From Stachybotrys elegans (Eukaryota; Ascomycota; Sordariomycetes; Hypocreales; Stachybotryaceae): 64,000 nucleotides of DNA. Both the position numbers and the translations under genes were made by a program. The stretch covers positions 1,054,001 to 1,118,000 of the forward strand of contig JAGPNK010000012.1 of the NCBI GenBank assembly GCA_020746835.1, given 5' to 3'. Each line of letters starts with the position of its first letter. The first letter of the stretch is position 1. The notes below the pieces were generated by a model. That model had not been told where the DNA came from, ran no database searches, and saw only the letters and a list, made by a program, of their open reading frames with translations. Positions 33,796 to 46,007 of the stretch are shown in pieces.

Positions 33796-35889
33796 GCTGA
33801 TCTGTTTCCCTGCAAGTGAAGCTGTGGTGCTGATGAGGAAGTGGATGAGGGTTGTGCTTGATTCTATGTCCAACTTGAGGGACGAAGGCGGGCATTTTAT
33901 AGTTGGATGTCTACATCGCATCATACCTTTCTTTCTGACCTGGTGAGGCTGACAGCAGTGCCCTGCCATGGAGCAAGACTGGCACCTCTTTCTCGTACTA
34001 CGCGAGGCGCAAGGTTTGTGATGGAATGGGAAATTGCCTTGACTACGGTGTGTGCTCCCTCAGCCAAGCTGACATTGTAGCTCACGAGGTTGAGGCTACA
34101 AGGCGGTTGATAGGGTCGGGTTACGGTCCTTTGTTCCGTCCCCTGAACCGTAATCGCTAGTTGGGGCGCGGATCCAGGGATTCATCCACACGTGGGCAAC
34201 CTTGTCGTGATGAAACGAACTTATGGAACCGAGCCTTGGCTGCAGTAAGCATGGTTAAGCTTGTGGAACCTCACGCTGTAATGTCATGACGTTCCTGTCA
34301 ATGCTTTGTAGTTGCAGTTTCGTAGCAGCGACTTGAGGACAAGTTTGTCCTACCAGAGCTCTTAAAGGCTTGGTACCGTCCGCGTCCAGTCCACGAAAGT
34401 TCCTAGCACAGCATGGCCTAACTGGTTCCAAATATCGTTGGTTCTGTCACCTACCCTGGCCGCGTTACAAAAGTCCAAATCGTCGCAGTCATCAGGTCTA
34501 GGATTGAGGCGGGGGTGTATCCTGGCCAGCTCTCAGGATCGAATGGGCAGTTAGACTACTCCAAGGCCACAGAATGTGTAAGAATCTCGAAAAAGGCCCG
34601 TTGTGTGCTTCATGTCGATTGGGTTGGGTCTGTGGAATTTGGCCTATGTCCAGGTATCTAGTCACGCTCAAACCTGTAACGATGAGACATCCCAAGATCA
34701 GAAGATGAGAATCGGAAGACCCGGTTAGAATTACGTACATACGCTACCAACCCTGGGAAAGGATGGCGCGTCCACTGTCAGCCGTCAGCTCAGCCACCAC
34801 ATGATAGGAGAAGAACTTTCGTATTCGCGTAGGATTTCTTTTATCACCCATGTGCATTTGTTGTATTAAACCACAAAGCCCATTCGGGCCGTCAGTCCGA
34901 GGTGCTGCGCTATTAGAAATTCGCGAACAAGCCATGTAGTTACCAGAAGTAGAGGCGGTTCCCGGCTTTCTGGGCAGGGTTACTAAGGGACTTTGATGAA
35001 GCCGAGGGAGGAGTTCAACGTTAATGGCCACCGATGGTTGCCTCCTGGCTGAGTAGATAATCACTTAATCAACCTCAGACCTAAGTTCCGTCCCCCGACC
35101 AGCTTGGTAGATGCATTCCTAAATTTTGCAGCCCATCAACCACCATTAGAATATTGAGCATTTTTTAAAACATTAACGCCTCCACCCCAAACTCGTTGAT
35201 ATCATCATAGGTGTCGAGCCTCAGCACATAGCCTATCGCTTTCACTTCAGTTTGTATCTAACTAACCGAACCGAGACCTTGAAACCGATGGAGTTGGGGA
35301 GAATGGATGACAGTTTATCATTATGTAAAAGGAGAAAGACCCTGCCGTCCTTTCCAGTAAGAACAAGGCCTGGACCTGGGTAGATGAGAAATCCACCACT
35401 TTGTTCACTGTGAGCCAAGCCAAGCCCTTAGGGTCCTGGCAGCAGTGACTGCCAAGTGACCCTAGTGTCACTACAACCCACATTGCCGGATGTTCGAGCG
35501 GCGGAAGTCGTCCATCTCCTTCCATATTGCATGAATTTCACAGACAATTGATAGACAAAGTAGCATACGGTTCTCCGTAAGCGCCGAGGTAGAAGGACAA
35601 CAGGTATTGGATGATACGGCACATCAAATGGGTGCTGTTACTTCTGTTCTCTGAACCCGAACCCTTAATGTCTTTCAGTAATTCCTATTCCGGTGAGAAT
35701 AGATGTCCTGTCTGGAGATATGCCGCAGGCGAAAAAATAGAGCGAAAGCAACGGATAAGTAGGCCTCTGGAGGTTGCGGTTGGGAGTACCGTGTGTCTTG
35801 TCAAGTCCACGTTCACAGCATGCAGATATCCCTCAGGTTTGCCTGAGACATTCGAGACTTGGACTCATGAGAATGACGTCGACGCATGG
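33796..35889. other. Unannotated 2.1 kb interval
   Basis: This interval runs from the tyrosinase start to the end of the cyclase-family gene, both on the minus strand, so the first few hundred bases hold the tyrosinase promoter. Remaining short frames match nothing I recognise; I see no intact gene. Confidence 0.4.
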
Positions 35890-37022
35890 TTACAATATAG
35901 CCACGGCATTACCTGGACTAGCTACGCCTCCTGGAACCTACACGACGTTGGCTTAGCTTTCAACACATGCGCGGGAACACATATACCTTTAGGGGCACAC
36001 TGGCTAGGAAGAAGCTCCATCTTCCTCTTGCCGTACACGCCTCGGCCAACTCCTCCAGATCGAACATTTCACCAATGGGAAGTCCCCAGCCGGCCAAGGC
36101 CCACTGGTGAATGCTCACGTCTGGGTCATTATATGGACCAGTCGCCGGCCCTCTCTCGAACCCGGCCGCATCTCCAGCGATGGCTGCAAACTCCGACTCC
36201 CATATCCAGCGAAGCGAGTCCCGCGTAGCTTCGAGTCCTAGCAGGCCGCCTGGCGTTCTGTTTGGGAAATTCTCTCTCTCGGCATCGGACAGCTTGTTGT
36301 AGGCGGCTGTGAACCCCGTACGTATGAACAGGATGTCTCCACTGCGAGGCTTCAGGTTTGTCTCGACGAGAATGGCCTTGATGTCTGCTAGTCGAACGGC
36401 GCCAGTCTCAAAGGGGCTCAAGGCGGCGTTGTTCCGTTGCGACCAGGCGTACCAGTCAATGAGTATTCCTCTTCCAATAATACCACCTTTGTTGGCCCAT
36501 GCTACCAGGTATTAGTGTGCTGGAGAACGAAGTTACTATAGATTAGGAAACGTACAGTGTATGCCAAGTTTTGTCGAGCCTGGAGCAAAGTCATCCTGGA
36601 CGTGACCCTGGTAGAACTGTTTTGTCCTCTGGTAACCTGAACATCTCTGTCAGTACTGGCTTCCATATAGGTACTCCCACTTTGTGCCAGTTACCGTAAT
36701 GCCGAAACCCGTCCCACTGGGTGCTGCTCTGCGTGTTCATTTCAACCACGTCGTCATTCATGGTCATGGGGGCTTTATGGAGAACCTCATGTCGGAATCG
36801 CTGTCTCTCGAACGTCGGGCACGAGGGCTTGTCGAGAGGCCAATCTAAAGATATCCGCAAGCCTTCCTTGATCTCGGCTGCCGCTGCTGCGACAGTATCT
36901 GGGGTGAGTAGGTTGAGCATGCCCAATTGGTCATCCGGTCCCCAAAGACCCCATGCATTGCCTGGGGGGCCTGATTTATCCAGCGGCAGATCGTCGAAAG
37001 GGGGCAGTTTACCCGGCATCAT
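35890..37022 (-). CDS. Cyclase/kynurenine-formamidase-like hydrolase
   Basis: Exons 37022-36695, 36636-36556, 36501-35987 and 35937-35890 give 323 residues. Features of the cyclase superfamily (PF04199 type) are visible: 'GNAWGLWGPDDQLGMLNLLTP', 'TQWDGFRHYGYQRTKQFYQG', 'GGIIGRGILIDW', 'GDILFIRTGF', and the closing 'GVASPGNAVAIL'. Family members are metal-dependent hydrolases related to arylformamidase and cyclic amide/lactone hydrolases. Fungal ones are often found in metabolite clusters, but their substrates are largely unknown. The protein appears cytosolic. The alternative second donor three residues later would insert extra sequence into the conserved HYGYQ motif, so it was rejected. It is divergent from a sugar transporter, suggesting joint use in catabolism of a small compound. 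Confidence 0.85.
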
Positions 37023-37654
37023 TGCAACGGTGCATGAAGAGTTGCAGAATGCGGGTATGTGGCAGTCTTGAAAGTAGTACTTTGAAACTGTAGGGTTCTA
37101 TGCCCTGTCTAACGCATCGCCGGGTCAAATACTAACGTAGCTCCTAGACCTTATAACGTTTGCAACCACTCTCCGCACTCCTTTAGGCTCCGGGCTTTGC
37201 TGGCAATATGTTTTGCCGACCCCAGGGTTCTGACGACTTGGCTGTCAGGATCGAGCGGAGAACTTGAGTCACGATGTGGTCGTCACAACCAACGGGCGTC
37301 GTTGCATTCCCACTAGCGGAGTCATGATGTGGAAACTCGTTGAGTAGCCCTGAAGCTTCCCCAGATTGTAAACCCCGCACGTGGGGAGCATTTGTTGTCA
37401 GTGCGTTCCCCGCGCTGCCCAAGCTGGGGCCTGGATAAACTATCATCATCCACAAGTCCGACTTCGTTGAGGACGCTCCTCCAATCCCGAATCCATGGGC
37501 CCGGATTCTGGTGCTCCAGGGGACAAAACACTCCCAGGCGGGGACGGACGAGATGCACTCCGCATAAGAACCTCTCCTTGCCCAGCTCATCCATGTGGCA
37601 AAGACACTGTTCAACCAATGCAACCCCCGATCTTCAACTTCCCATCACTGCAAG
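37023..37654. promoter_or_regulatory. Divergent promoter of cyclase and sugar transporter
   Basis: This 632-base gap lies between divergently transcribed genes. No clear dyad or repeat was found. Confidence 0.35.
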
Positions 37655-39346
37655 ATGCGTGACCTCTTTTCTTCCAAGAAGTCAGCAAGTGACAATGCCC
37701 CGAAGGATGTCTATGGCTGGCGGCCATACCTGCTGGCCTTTTCAGGCTCATGGGCATGTATGTTTACATATGAAGAGAAGGAAAGATAGTCTGCTAACCT
37801 TAACCAAGCCGCCATGTACGGCTATGACAGTGCCTTCATCGGCGGCACCTTGGCCCTCCCCTCCTTCAGACGCCAGTTCGGGCTGGAGGAGGCCTCCGAT
37901 AGTGAACGTGCCAATCTGTCGTCCAATATTGTCTCGACATTCCAGGGCGGCGCCTTCTTTGGCTGTGCCATGTGCTTTTACATCGCCGAGCGGTTCGGAC
38001 GCAAGCCGACCCTCATCCTGTCGGCATTCATATTCATGATTGGTGCCATGCTGCAAATGTTTGGCCGCCTCGACTGTCTTTATGCCGGACGCGCCCTGAC
38101 TGGATGGGGCGTGGGAGCCAGCGCAATGATCCTACCCGTCTACGTTTCGGAATGCTCGCCCGCAAAGATTCGCGGCCGCCTTGTTGGTGTCTTCGAAATC
38201 ATGCTCCAGGCTGCGCTCGTGTGTGGCTTCTGGGTCAACTATGGCGTCAACCGCAATGTCAGCCCCGAAGGCAACAGGCAGTGGCACATTCCCGTGGGCG
38301 TTCAGTTTGTTCCCGCCGGCATGCTCATCATCACCATGCTTCCCATGATTGAATCCCCGCGTTGGCTCATCTCGCATGGTAAGCTGGACCAGGCGCGAAA
38401 GAATCTCGCATGGGTCAGAAATCTCCCAGAGGATCATCAGCACGTTTCGAATGAGATTTATGTCATCGAAACGGCCATTGAGCATGAGGTTCGGGCCTCT
38501 GGGTCTGCGGGCAACTGGCGACAGATGTTCTCAGAGCTTTTCCAGCGTGGCATCCGCGGTCGCGTGGTTCTGTGCTGCTGGCTATGCATCTTTCAGAACT
38601 TCACCGGCATCAACGCCGTCAACTACTTCTCTCCAACTATTTTCAGGTCCATTGGCTTTACCGGGACGTCCGTCGGTCTGCTGGCTACTGGTATCTTTGG
38701 CATTGTCAAGATGATGGCGACAGTTCTGTACGCCGGTTTCCTCGTTGACAGATTCGGTCGTCGACCCCTGCTGCTGATTGGAGGTGTCGGTGCCGGATTT
38801 GCCATGTTCTATCTAGCAGCCTACTCCAGCATCTCGGGCTCCTTTGACACAGTCCCCCCACAGGATGCTGGATCGCGTGCTGCCGTAGCCATGGTATACA
38901 TCTACTCCTTCTTCTACGGTGCTAGCTGGAATGGCATTCCGTGGCTTTTTACCTCGGAGGTTCTCCCCACGCGCGTTCGTACCCTTGGAATGGCCTTCTG
39001 TATCTGCATCCAGTGGCTTACACAGTTCGTCATTGTGTACTCACTGCCTCACATGGTGCTTGGGTACGTAATCCTCTTGCTGCCATTGATCCAATTCACC
39101 ACTAATGTTCGAGATAGCATCAAGTACGGCACATTCTTGCTTTTTGGGTGCTGTACCGTCCTGGCCATTATTTTTGCATACTTCTTCATTCCCGAAACCA
39201 AGGGCATCCAGCTTGAAGACATGGATCTTCTCTTCGGCCCCGAGGTATCCATCGTGGCCAAGAAGGCGCAGAATCAGTACCAGGAAGCTATAGCATTGAG
39301 AACAACTGCTGTAGAGGCCAAGGCTGGAAACAACGCGCAGGTATAA
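37655..39346 (+). CDS. MFS sugar/quinate-type transporter
   Basis: Exons 37655-37757, 37809-39063 and 39118-39346 give 528 residues. The 54-base segment 39064-39117 has a GTACGT donor, a CTAAT branch and an AG acceptor and interrupts the usual 'LPHMV..IKYGTF' helix. It keeps frame if retained, so gene callers may miss it. Sugar-porter signatures are present: 'GYDSAFIGGTLALPSF', 'RFGRKPTLIL', 'IESPRWLISHGK', 'FTGINAVNYFSPTIF', 'DRFGRRPLLLIGG' and 'PETKGIQLEDMD'. It is a 12-helix plasma membrane proton symporter for hexoses, quinate or a related compound. Divergence from the cyclase-family hydrolase hints at uptake of its substrate. Confidence 0.92.
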
Positions 39347-39733
39347 TTAACCAATGAGCAGATTGACGGATTGGGAGTCGATCCTCGCGGTCCATGTAGC
39401 GTGTCAGTGTTTTTAAACGCAAGATAATATATCATTTACCCACCTTGCAGTTCAATGATGGATGCGAGGCTTTCGGTACGATCTGAGGTCGGGTACCATT
39501 CAAGTGCCAACAGGTAGTTTAAGCTGCAAAGTAAATCTTGTCCTGAATTAGTGATGTGCAGGAAACAAGAGAATTACGGAAGCTCGGGAAGACTGGCTGC
39601 CTGATGGTCTGTGGACTTTACACAAATTACCCATGTGCCATCATTCTATGGAGACGACAGTTCTGCAGGACGTCATGAAGAGGGAATCCAGTGAATAAGC
39701 TTGGTGTGAGGTTGGAAAAATTTTAGCTCATGA
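39347..39733. other. Convergent 3' gap
   Basis: This 387-base gap lies between convergent genes. AT-rich, no gene. Confidence 0.5.
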
Positions 39734-41849
39734 TTAAAATAATCGAAAGTCTGTATATAATCCACTGGGTTGCCATGTCTCCAGCGTCTGAATTGAGAAA
39801 TACTCAAGGAACCCAATTCGCTCATACTGTTGCAGACCCGTTGAACGGCATCGAGGCCAGAGGAGTAGCCCACAGACTTGCACCACACCTCGTGGTGAAA
39901 TTGTTCTGCCGACGGTGCAAAAGAATGTGTCTTGCAATCTGTCCTTCAAGTCTGTCCCCGAAGTCCAGAAACGGTAATCCAGGTAGACTATGGCTTCGAC
40001 ATCTCTGTATGTCGTTTTTTCGGCCTCTCTCCACCGATGCACAGCCACGGGAGGGATTTGCTCTCCTGAAGTTGCGTTGAGGTCTGACCCTGACGTGATG
40101 TCGGGTTCCAAGATATGGACTGTACATACAGAGGCGAGGCACAACCCATCTGGAAGCAGTGACTGTTCAGGTAAATCCAGATGCATTCGAAGCAAAAGAC
40201 CAGAAATATGCATAGCTGGATCACTTGCTGAGCGTTGGGTTCCAGAAATGGCAGCATGATAGTTCTGAAAGACAAAGTGCGCCTTGTAAGACGGATGTAA
40301 CTGCAGCTTCTCGTCCCATTTTATTGAAGCATCGGCCGCACATACCCATGACCAAGAGGGGCTGAGTCGTTGACGGCCAAATGGTGCACGAAGACCGCCG
40401 GTAATCTTCCAACAGGAGTCTTTGCGGATAGAATCCGACCAGAGTCCCCAATGCAGAGTACCGCCACACCGAATAGACTGTGGTGCTCAAGACATTAGCT
40501 TAACATCATAGTCAAGCTGGTCATTTCAATACCTTGAATTTGGCGACAAGGCCATCCAATGCAGGCAGTTTGTCCGACGCGAAAGTCAATTCCCTCCAAG
40601 AATATTCCCTTATTAGCGCCCGCCATGCCATGGGAAGTTCAGTAATAGGCAGCCGGTCAAGATTTGTAAAGAGATACTTTGTGGATGGGCTGTCAGTAAA
40701 GCTTGGGTACCGATAGCTCCGCTCATTGAAGGGGCCGTCGACCACGGAGCAGGTGCAAGAGATGTCTTCCAAGCATTCCCAGAATATTTCATGTGTAGCA
40801 AAACAGAGAAAGCGTTTGGAAAGAATGCTCTCCTGGAGCGCCCAACCGCGAGTCATCAGAGGCAGTCTAGTGGATGAATAATCGCGCTCCTTTGCATCCG
40901 GGTGGTGTATTCGATAGCGGAGGCAAAACTCATACTCGCCGGATGCGTGTCGAACCTTGATGCGCTGAGGGATTGTGTAGTCTGGTGGAGGATTGAAGAA
41001 AAACCCCCCGTTGGAGTCCCAACTAGCACCAGCAGCCAGTGTAATGTAAGCATTTTGATAGATATGCCCCATGATTTGGCAATGGTGCTTCCAATCCGCA
41101 TCGTCGTCCTGAACTATGCAGAAGCAGTCTATCCACAAGTATCGAACTCGAATACTTCTCGTGACTTGAATAGCATCTTTGAATGTTGTTGGCAGTCCAT
41201 CGATGCGAATGCCAGCCGTATTAGACGCAAGAGATAGAGACGTTGTCTTGTGTTGTGGCCGCATCGAACCCCAGCAATGGCTCAGGCAAGCATAGCGAGC
41301 ATTTGCCACATTCACCAAACGAACTGATTCTGGATCTGGACCACCGAGGTCTAGTAGACGTGGTGGCGAGAAATCTGCACGCTGTGTACATGTACGATGA
41401 TGTTTGTCGCAGGCTTCAATCCATGAGGTTATACGGGGAAGATTGATTTCCAAACCTGTACTTTGTGGAAGTAACGGGGCACATCTGACATGTGTCAAGC
41501 GTGGTTGACCTAGGCAAACAATGAGTCTTTGATCACGGCAACGGCAGTTTCGCTAACCTGGTAGTGTAAATACATCAACATCGTAATGACGATAGCCAAC
41601 TGAGTTGACCGAAACTCCACCCATCATGTAATTCAGACGCAAAGAATGGGTGCTGGACTTTTTGTCGTCGGGTACAACCCAATTCCACGCCTCGTACAAG
41701 ATTGAGCAACCGAGGCATCCAGCGAGCGCGCTTTCCCGCAGTTGTTGAGGGGCTGTTTGAGAGAAGTAAATATTCCAAGTCTCTGAATCCCATGATGGGT
41801 ACTGGCAAATTGCGCACTTGGTGGTCATGGGGGTTGTTTGGGAGGGCAT
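39734..41849 (-). CDS. HET-domain protein 1
   Basis: Exons 41849-41558, 41509-40533 and 40477-39734 give 670 residues. An in-frame ATG at 41936 would add 29. The HET core is intact: 'YACLSHCWGS' (block 1), 'VRYLWIDCFCIVQDDDADWKHHC' region with 'MGHIYQNAYITLAA' (block 2), and 'LMTRGWALQESILSKRFLCF' (block 3), then 'PSWSW' further on. HET domains trigger heterokaryon incompatibility and cell death, often as effectors downstream of NLRs. The N-terminus has a Cys pair 'TTKCAICQ', typical of this subgroup. The first intron could alternatively use a later acceptor and lose 20 residues. No partner gene such as het-c or pin-c is adjacent. Confidence 0.85.
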
Positions 41850-42141
41850 GTTCCATGCTTTGAGGTGGACGTGCGAAGGGGACGCAAACCAACTCAAGGC
41901 GGGCAAGCCAGAGTTTATAGCGTAACATGGGCACATGGGGACTAGGCCCGTTTCGACCCTGGGGCTGTGCCCAGCAGGGGCAGGATAAAGGGCGGTGTTT
42001 ATACATTTCTCAGACCACACGTCGCTAGGATGAATGAATGGCTTACCAAAGGCTTCAGTCTACGCATTAACTGTCTGGAAACAAGGCCAATATAGTATTC
42101 CTATTGAATCACGAACTTGAAACATAAATATTTCAAGGCAT

Positions 42142-43639
42142 CTACACCCCCCTCAGCTGAACAAGGCTTATCTCGTCCCCATCTGTTTCCCTTGTTCGAC
42201 CATAGTTTGGACCGTACGCAACCGAGTCCTGATCAAGGCTTGGAGAGGGCATGGCCACGATGTTGACCTCGTTGCCTATCGACGGCTTACTCCTCTGATG
42301 TCCCCTCGAATTTCCAGAGTTTCCAGAACGGTCTTTCCCGTAGTATGCATAGTTACCCTTGAACCGATTTCCAGGATCGCCGAGGCGCGGGAAGATCTTG
42401 ATGAGGAGAAGGCGCAGCGTTGGCAGGCATGCGCACACGATGCCGATGGATATCTCGAGCCCAGACCAGATGGCGATGTTGTAAAAGTCCCAGCTGGTAT
42501 TGTGCGAGGTGGCAAAGGCAACAAGGGACTGGAGGCGCAGGATGCTAACAACCGTAACCCTACACTCGGTCAGCTCTGCCATGTAATACTCTGGCGCGAA
42601 TCTTACCCTGTGCCGACAAGAAGCATAAACACAACAGCAACCTTTCTCTTCCAGTGTAGCTGTATGTATCGGAGCTGCCAAAGGGGGATGCCGATAATCC
42701 ATAGATCGAGCGCAATGCCTCCGATGGCGTTGGCCCAACTGATGGCATTTGCATTCGCGCAGCTGCCACTGTGAAGACCATCCCATCCCGTCCAAAAGTG
42801 GTGGATGGGGATGCACTGGAAAAGGGCAGTAATGACAAAAGCACCGCCGTAGACCCCAGTGAAGATGAAGGACCCTTTGAGCAACCGCTGCACGCCTGGG
42901 GTCGGAAAGACTCGCAAGAAAAAGGCAATCATGGCCATCTTGAGCAAGGCAGAGGCCAGAAAGTACGTCCAGCACGAATGATAGAATGCCGCACTGAACT
43001 CGGTAATCTGGTCTGGCCTCAATGTCCATATGTCCTTGCCCAAGCCGTTGGGGATGCTCCCAAAGAGGTGTACCCAAGCCGCTGTGACGCCGAACACCAG
43101 GGTTGCAAGGGTCAGCCAGTCGTCGAGACCGACGGGGGCGGCAGTCGAGGCCAACAGCTTATAACCGAAGCGCATGATGACGAAGAAGGTAGCGAGCCCT
43201 ACCGATGTCCACAAGGCCGAGGTCAGACTTCCGGTTCTATCGCGTACGGGCGCGCCGCAGCTGGTCAGGCTCGCGTTCCTGGCCGCTATCAAGAGATTCC
43301 TGTCAACATATATCTCGGCGAGGCACTTGGGGTAACGGACCTAGCCCCTCGGGGATAGTACATGAAACCGTCGTGCAGGTCGTGACGTTGAGTTGGAACA
43401 CGGGGTCGGTGCAGATGCATCTAAGATCGTCGGGAGCACACAGGCCCCCCATGAACGCCTGGCGGGCACAACTGGTCTAAGGCGTGGATGTTAGTACAAG
43501 GCCAACGTCTGTACAAAGGTCGCATGCCACAAACCGCACAATCTGGTAGAAGTACTGGGGCTGGCCCCTCCTGGGCGAGCGCGGGAGATACAAGCGCAAG
43601 CGCAAGCGCCAACACGTAGAGGGAGCGTGAAGTCCACAT
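42142..43639 (-). CDS. CFEM-domain seven-helix receptor (Pth11-like)
   Basis: Exons 43639-43535, 43476-43341, 43285-42607 and 42559-42142 give 445 residues. A Leu/Ala signal peptide comes from a GCAAGC-type microrepeat (near 43590-43612). It is followed by a CFEM domain with eight cysteines ('DCATSCARQAFMGGLCAPDD', 'CICTD', 'TTCTTVSC', 'LTSCG'). Seven hydrophobic helices of the rhodopsin/Pth11 family follow ('GLDDWLTLATLVFGV', 'LLKMAMIAFFLRVF', 'GGIALDLWIIGIPLW', 'ISIGIVCACLPTLRLLL'), then a hydrophilic tail. Pth11-like receptors sense surface or host cues in pathogenic ascomycetes. The CFEM segment should be outside the cell. The ligand is unknown. Confidence 0.9.
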
Positions 43640-44185
43640 GTCGCTGGCGAGGAGCGGGAAACTGGAGGTGGAGGACGCACGAGGAATCCAAGGTCCGCGG
43701 AATCCACCTTGAATATATCTTGGGGACCCGACGCTTGGCTCGGGAGTGCAATCCGGGGAAACGAGGCGAGGCAGTCTAGGTTGCTTGCAAAGAGCCGTAT
43801 GGGGAAATGCTAAATTGGCCGTGGACTTTTCAGCATCTATTTTGGGTCAGCCTTACTGCGAGATATTCCCTCAACGGTCCCGTCAAGGCACGTCGGCACA
43901 GGCCGGCCAAGCACGCTGCCTAAAAGTGCATGTTGGCTCGTCCTGTTGGGGAACGCAACCCTCCTCGCCCAGCCGCACTGTGCGTCTACAGGGGATTCTG
44001 CACAATGGAATAGGCTGAAGGCGACAGAAATCCTGCCAAGCCCCTCAGCCGCCACCACAGCCAACAGTCGCTGTCGTGGCCGCCCAGCCTGCTGCAGCCA
44101 TTCATAGTGGAGAAGAATCAGATGGATGAACAGGGACTTTGGTCGAGCCTCTTTGGGTAATGATACTCTCTACAATGCTGCTTAC
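43640..44185. promoter_or_regulatory. Upstream region of CFEM receptor
   Basis: This 546-base gap lies between two minus-strand genes and holds the receptor promoter and the P450 3' end. No gene supported. Confidence 0.4.
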
Positions 44186-46007
44186 TCACACCAACTCCCC
44201 CTGATCCACGCTTCTGGGAGTAAATACCAAGTTTGGGCCCTGGTGATCAGCCGTGAGGGTGTCGTAGAGCTGGTATTCATCCACCCGATGCCTTCCGTCT
44301 GTGCTACCCGGCGTTCCCTGCCCAAGCTTACCCGCTTCTCCCGGCGCCTTGGCAAAGTCAAAGTACCAGAGTGTTTTGGCAATGGTCAGACTCGTCTCGT
44401 TGTAGGCCAGCGTCTTGCCCAGGCAGCTGGTGTCGCCAAGGGCAAAGGGGGAGAAGGCCTTGCGCATCGTCTCCCTCTGCTGCTTGTCCTCGGCCGTGTC
44501 GGCGGCTTCGTCCAACCATCTCTCCGGTCGGAACTCGAAAGGCTGGGGGAAGTATTCCGCGTTGTGCATCAAGGAGAATGGGTTGATGCCCACCATGGTA
44601 CCTTTGGGTATCACTTGGCCGTCTACCACCAACGGCCCCGCAGATGCATCTCCCAGCTCACGCCACAGCGTGCTTGGCAAGGGCGGTGCGATCCGGAGCG
44701 TCTCGTCAATCACGGCACGAAGGTATTTGCAGTTTGAGAGGAGCGGCCCGGTCTGGATTTCCTTAGCCGAGCCAAAGCTCTCGCGTATCTCAGAGGCAAG
44801 TCGCGAATAAACGGCCGGATAGCGCGATAAATAAAAGAAGATGGCAGAAAGCAGGGTGGAGGAGGTGAGCCCGCCTGTCACAGTGGTCAGACCAGGGTAC
44901 TTTCTCGTGGGGGCGGTAGCAGGGTCCTCGCTTGGCAATCTCACCTGCAGGCATGATGAACACGGCCTCTCCCCAGAGTTCTGTGTGGCGAAGTTTCTCC
45001 CCCTCCATGTCTCCCGCGACGATGGAGTAGAAGTCGTGCCTTGCATCCTTGGGCAGAGCCATCCGGCCCTGGACGAGACCCTGAACCACTCGAAGGAACG
45101 CCAATCCCTTCTTGCGGTTCAGAATACGCAGGACCATGCGCACATATCCTATGGCTGGCCATGCCACTATGTAATGATCAGGTCAGCCAGCCGGGCACGT
45201 GGGTAGGGCAGCCAACTTACTGCACATGCTGATGATCATGTTGACCGATATCATAGCCCGGGGCAGAATGCGGTTCGCCTCTTCTGTCTGTGTGTTGAGG
45301 GGCTGCCCAAAGGCGAGCTGGCCGGCAATGTCAGCAGTCAAGAATTCCATACGCGGCGACAAGTCTACGGGCGCCGAGCCGGCCTTCAACAGCTGGCGCA
45401 AGAATACGTTGATCTCCTCGAGGATGGAGGGCTCAAATGCACGGATGGACCGGTCCGAGAGAGCTTGTCCATACAGTTTCCGCTTCTGGCGGTGCTGGTT
45501 CTTCTCGACCGTGCCAAATATGTTCGTGGAGCGACTAAATTGGGAATGAGTATAGACCTGAGCCTTGGTCACTCTTGGATTCAGGTAGATATCTAGCGCG
45601 ACGTCAGGATTGCTCGGTGAATGGAGGAGGGTGAGCATCTCACCTCTCAGCGCTGTGATGGTGTTGAAGACGAGGCGGTTGGGGCCCTGGCGAACGACGG
45701 GTCCTGTACCAGGTAAGCAGCTGCATGAGTGGGAGTGGAATAGGAGGGTCTCTCACCATACTTGACGTGATCATCGTACGTGGCGAGATGAAGACGACGC
45801 CGCATGGCGTGAACTCCAGCGTACGAATTGCTCAGCCTGGCCCAGAGTGGCCCAGGGTACTTGCTCAAGGGGTGGAACACAAGCCGATAACTGATGGTAA
45901 AGATTACCTGAGGATATTAGCAATTGGCAAGCTCCTACAGAGGGGGCACATGGTACATAGGCGATGGATGTGGCCACAGCATATGTGGCTGCAGAAGAGG
46001 TAGCCAT
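44186..46007 (-). CDS. Cytochrome P450 2, six exons
   Basis: Exons 46007-45957, 45907-45757, 45703-45644, 45592-45221, 45166-44945 and 44874-44186 give 514 residues. After a short N-terminal anchor come 'YRLVFHPLSKYPGPLWARL' and 'GPVVRQGPNRLVFNT'. The I-helix region reads 'MPAGGLTSSTLLSAIFFYLS', ExxR is 'DETLRI', PERF is 'FRPERW', and the heme loop is 'FALGDTSCLG' with ligand Cys436. The I-helix lacks the usual acidic-Thr pair (GGLTSST in place of AGxDTT), seen in several fungal secondary-metabolism P450s of the pisatin-demethylase/isotrichodermin-hydroxylase type. It is an ER monooxygenase. No backbone-forming synthase lies beside it, so it may be a stand-alone detoxifying P450 or part of a split pathway. 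Confidence 0.9.

Noticed and set aside
34498..35064. Two minus-strand frames of 80 and 106 residues
   Set aside because: No homology signal, no splice-compatible extension, and atypical composition.
35611..36228. 205-residue plus-strand frame
   Set aside because: Mostly opposite the well supported cyclase-family exons; no recognisable motif.
42298..43358. Plus-strand frames of 158 and 195 residues
   Set aside because: Antisense to the CFEM receptor, with hydrophilic low-information sequence.
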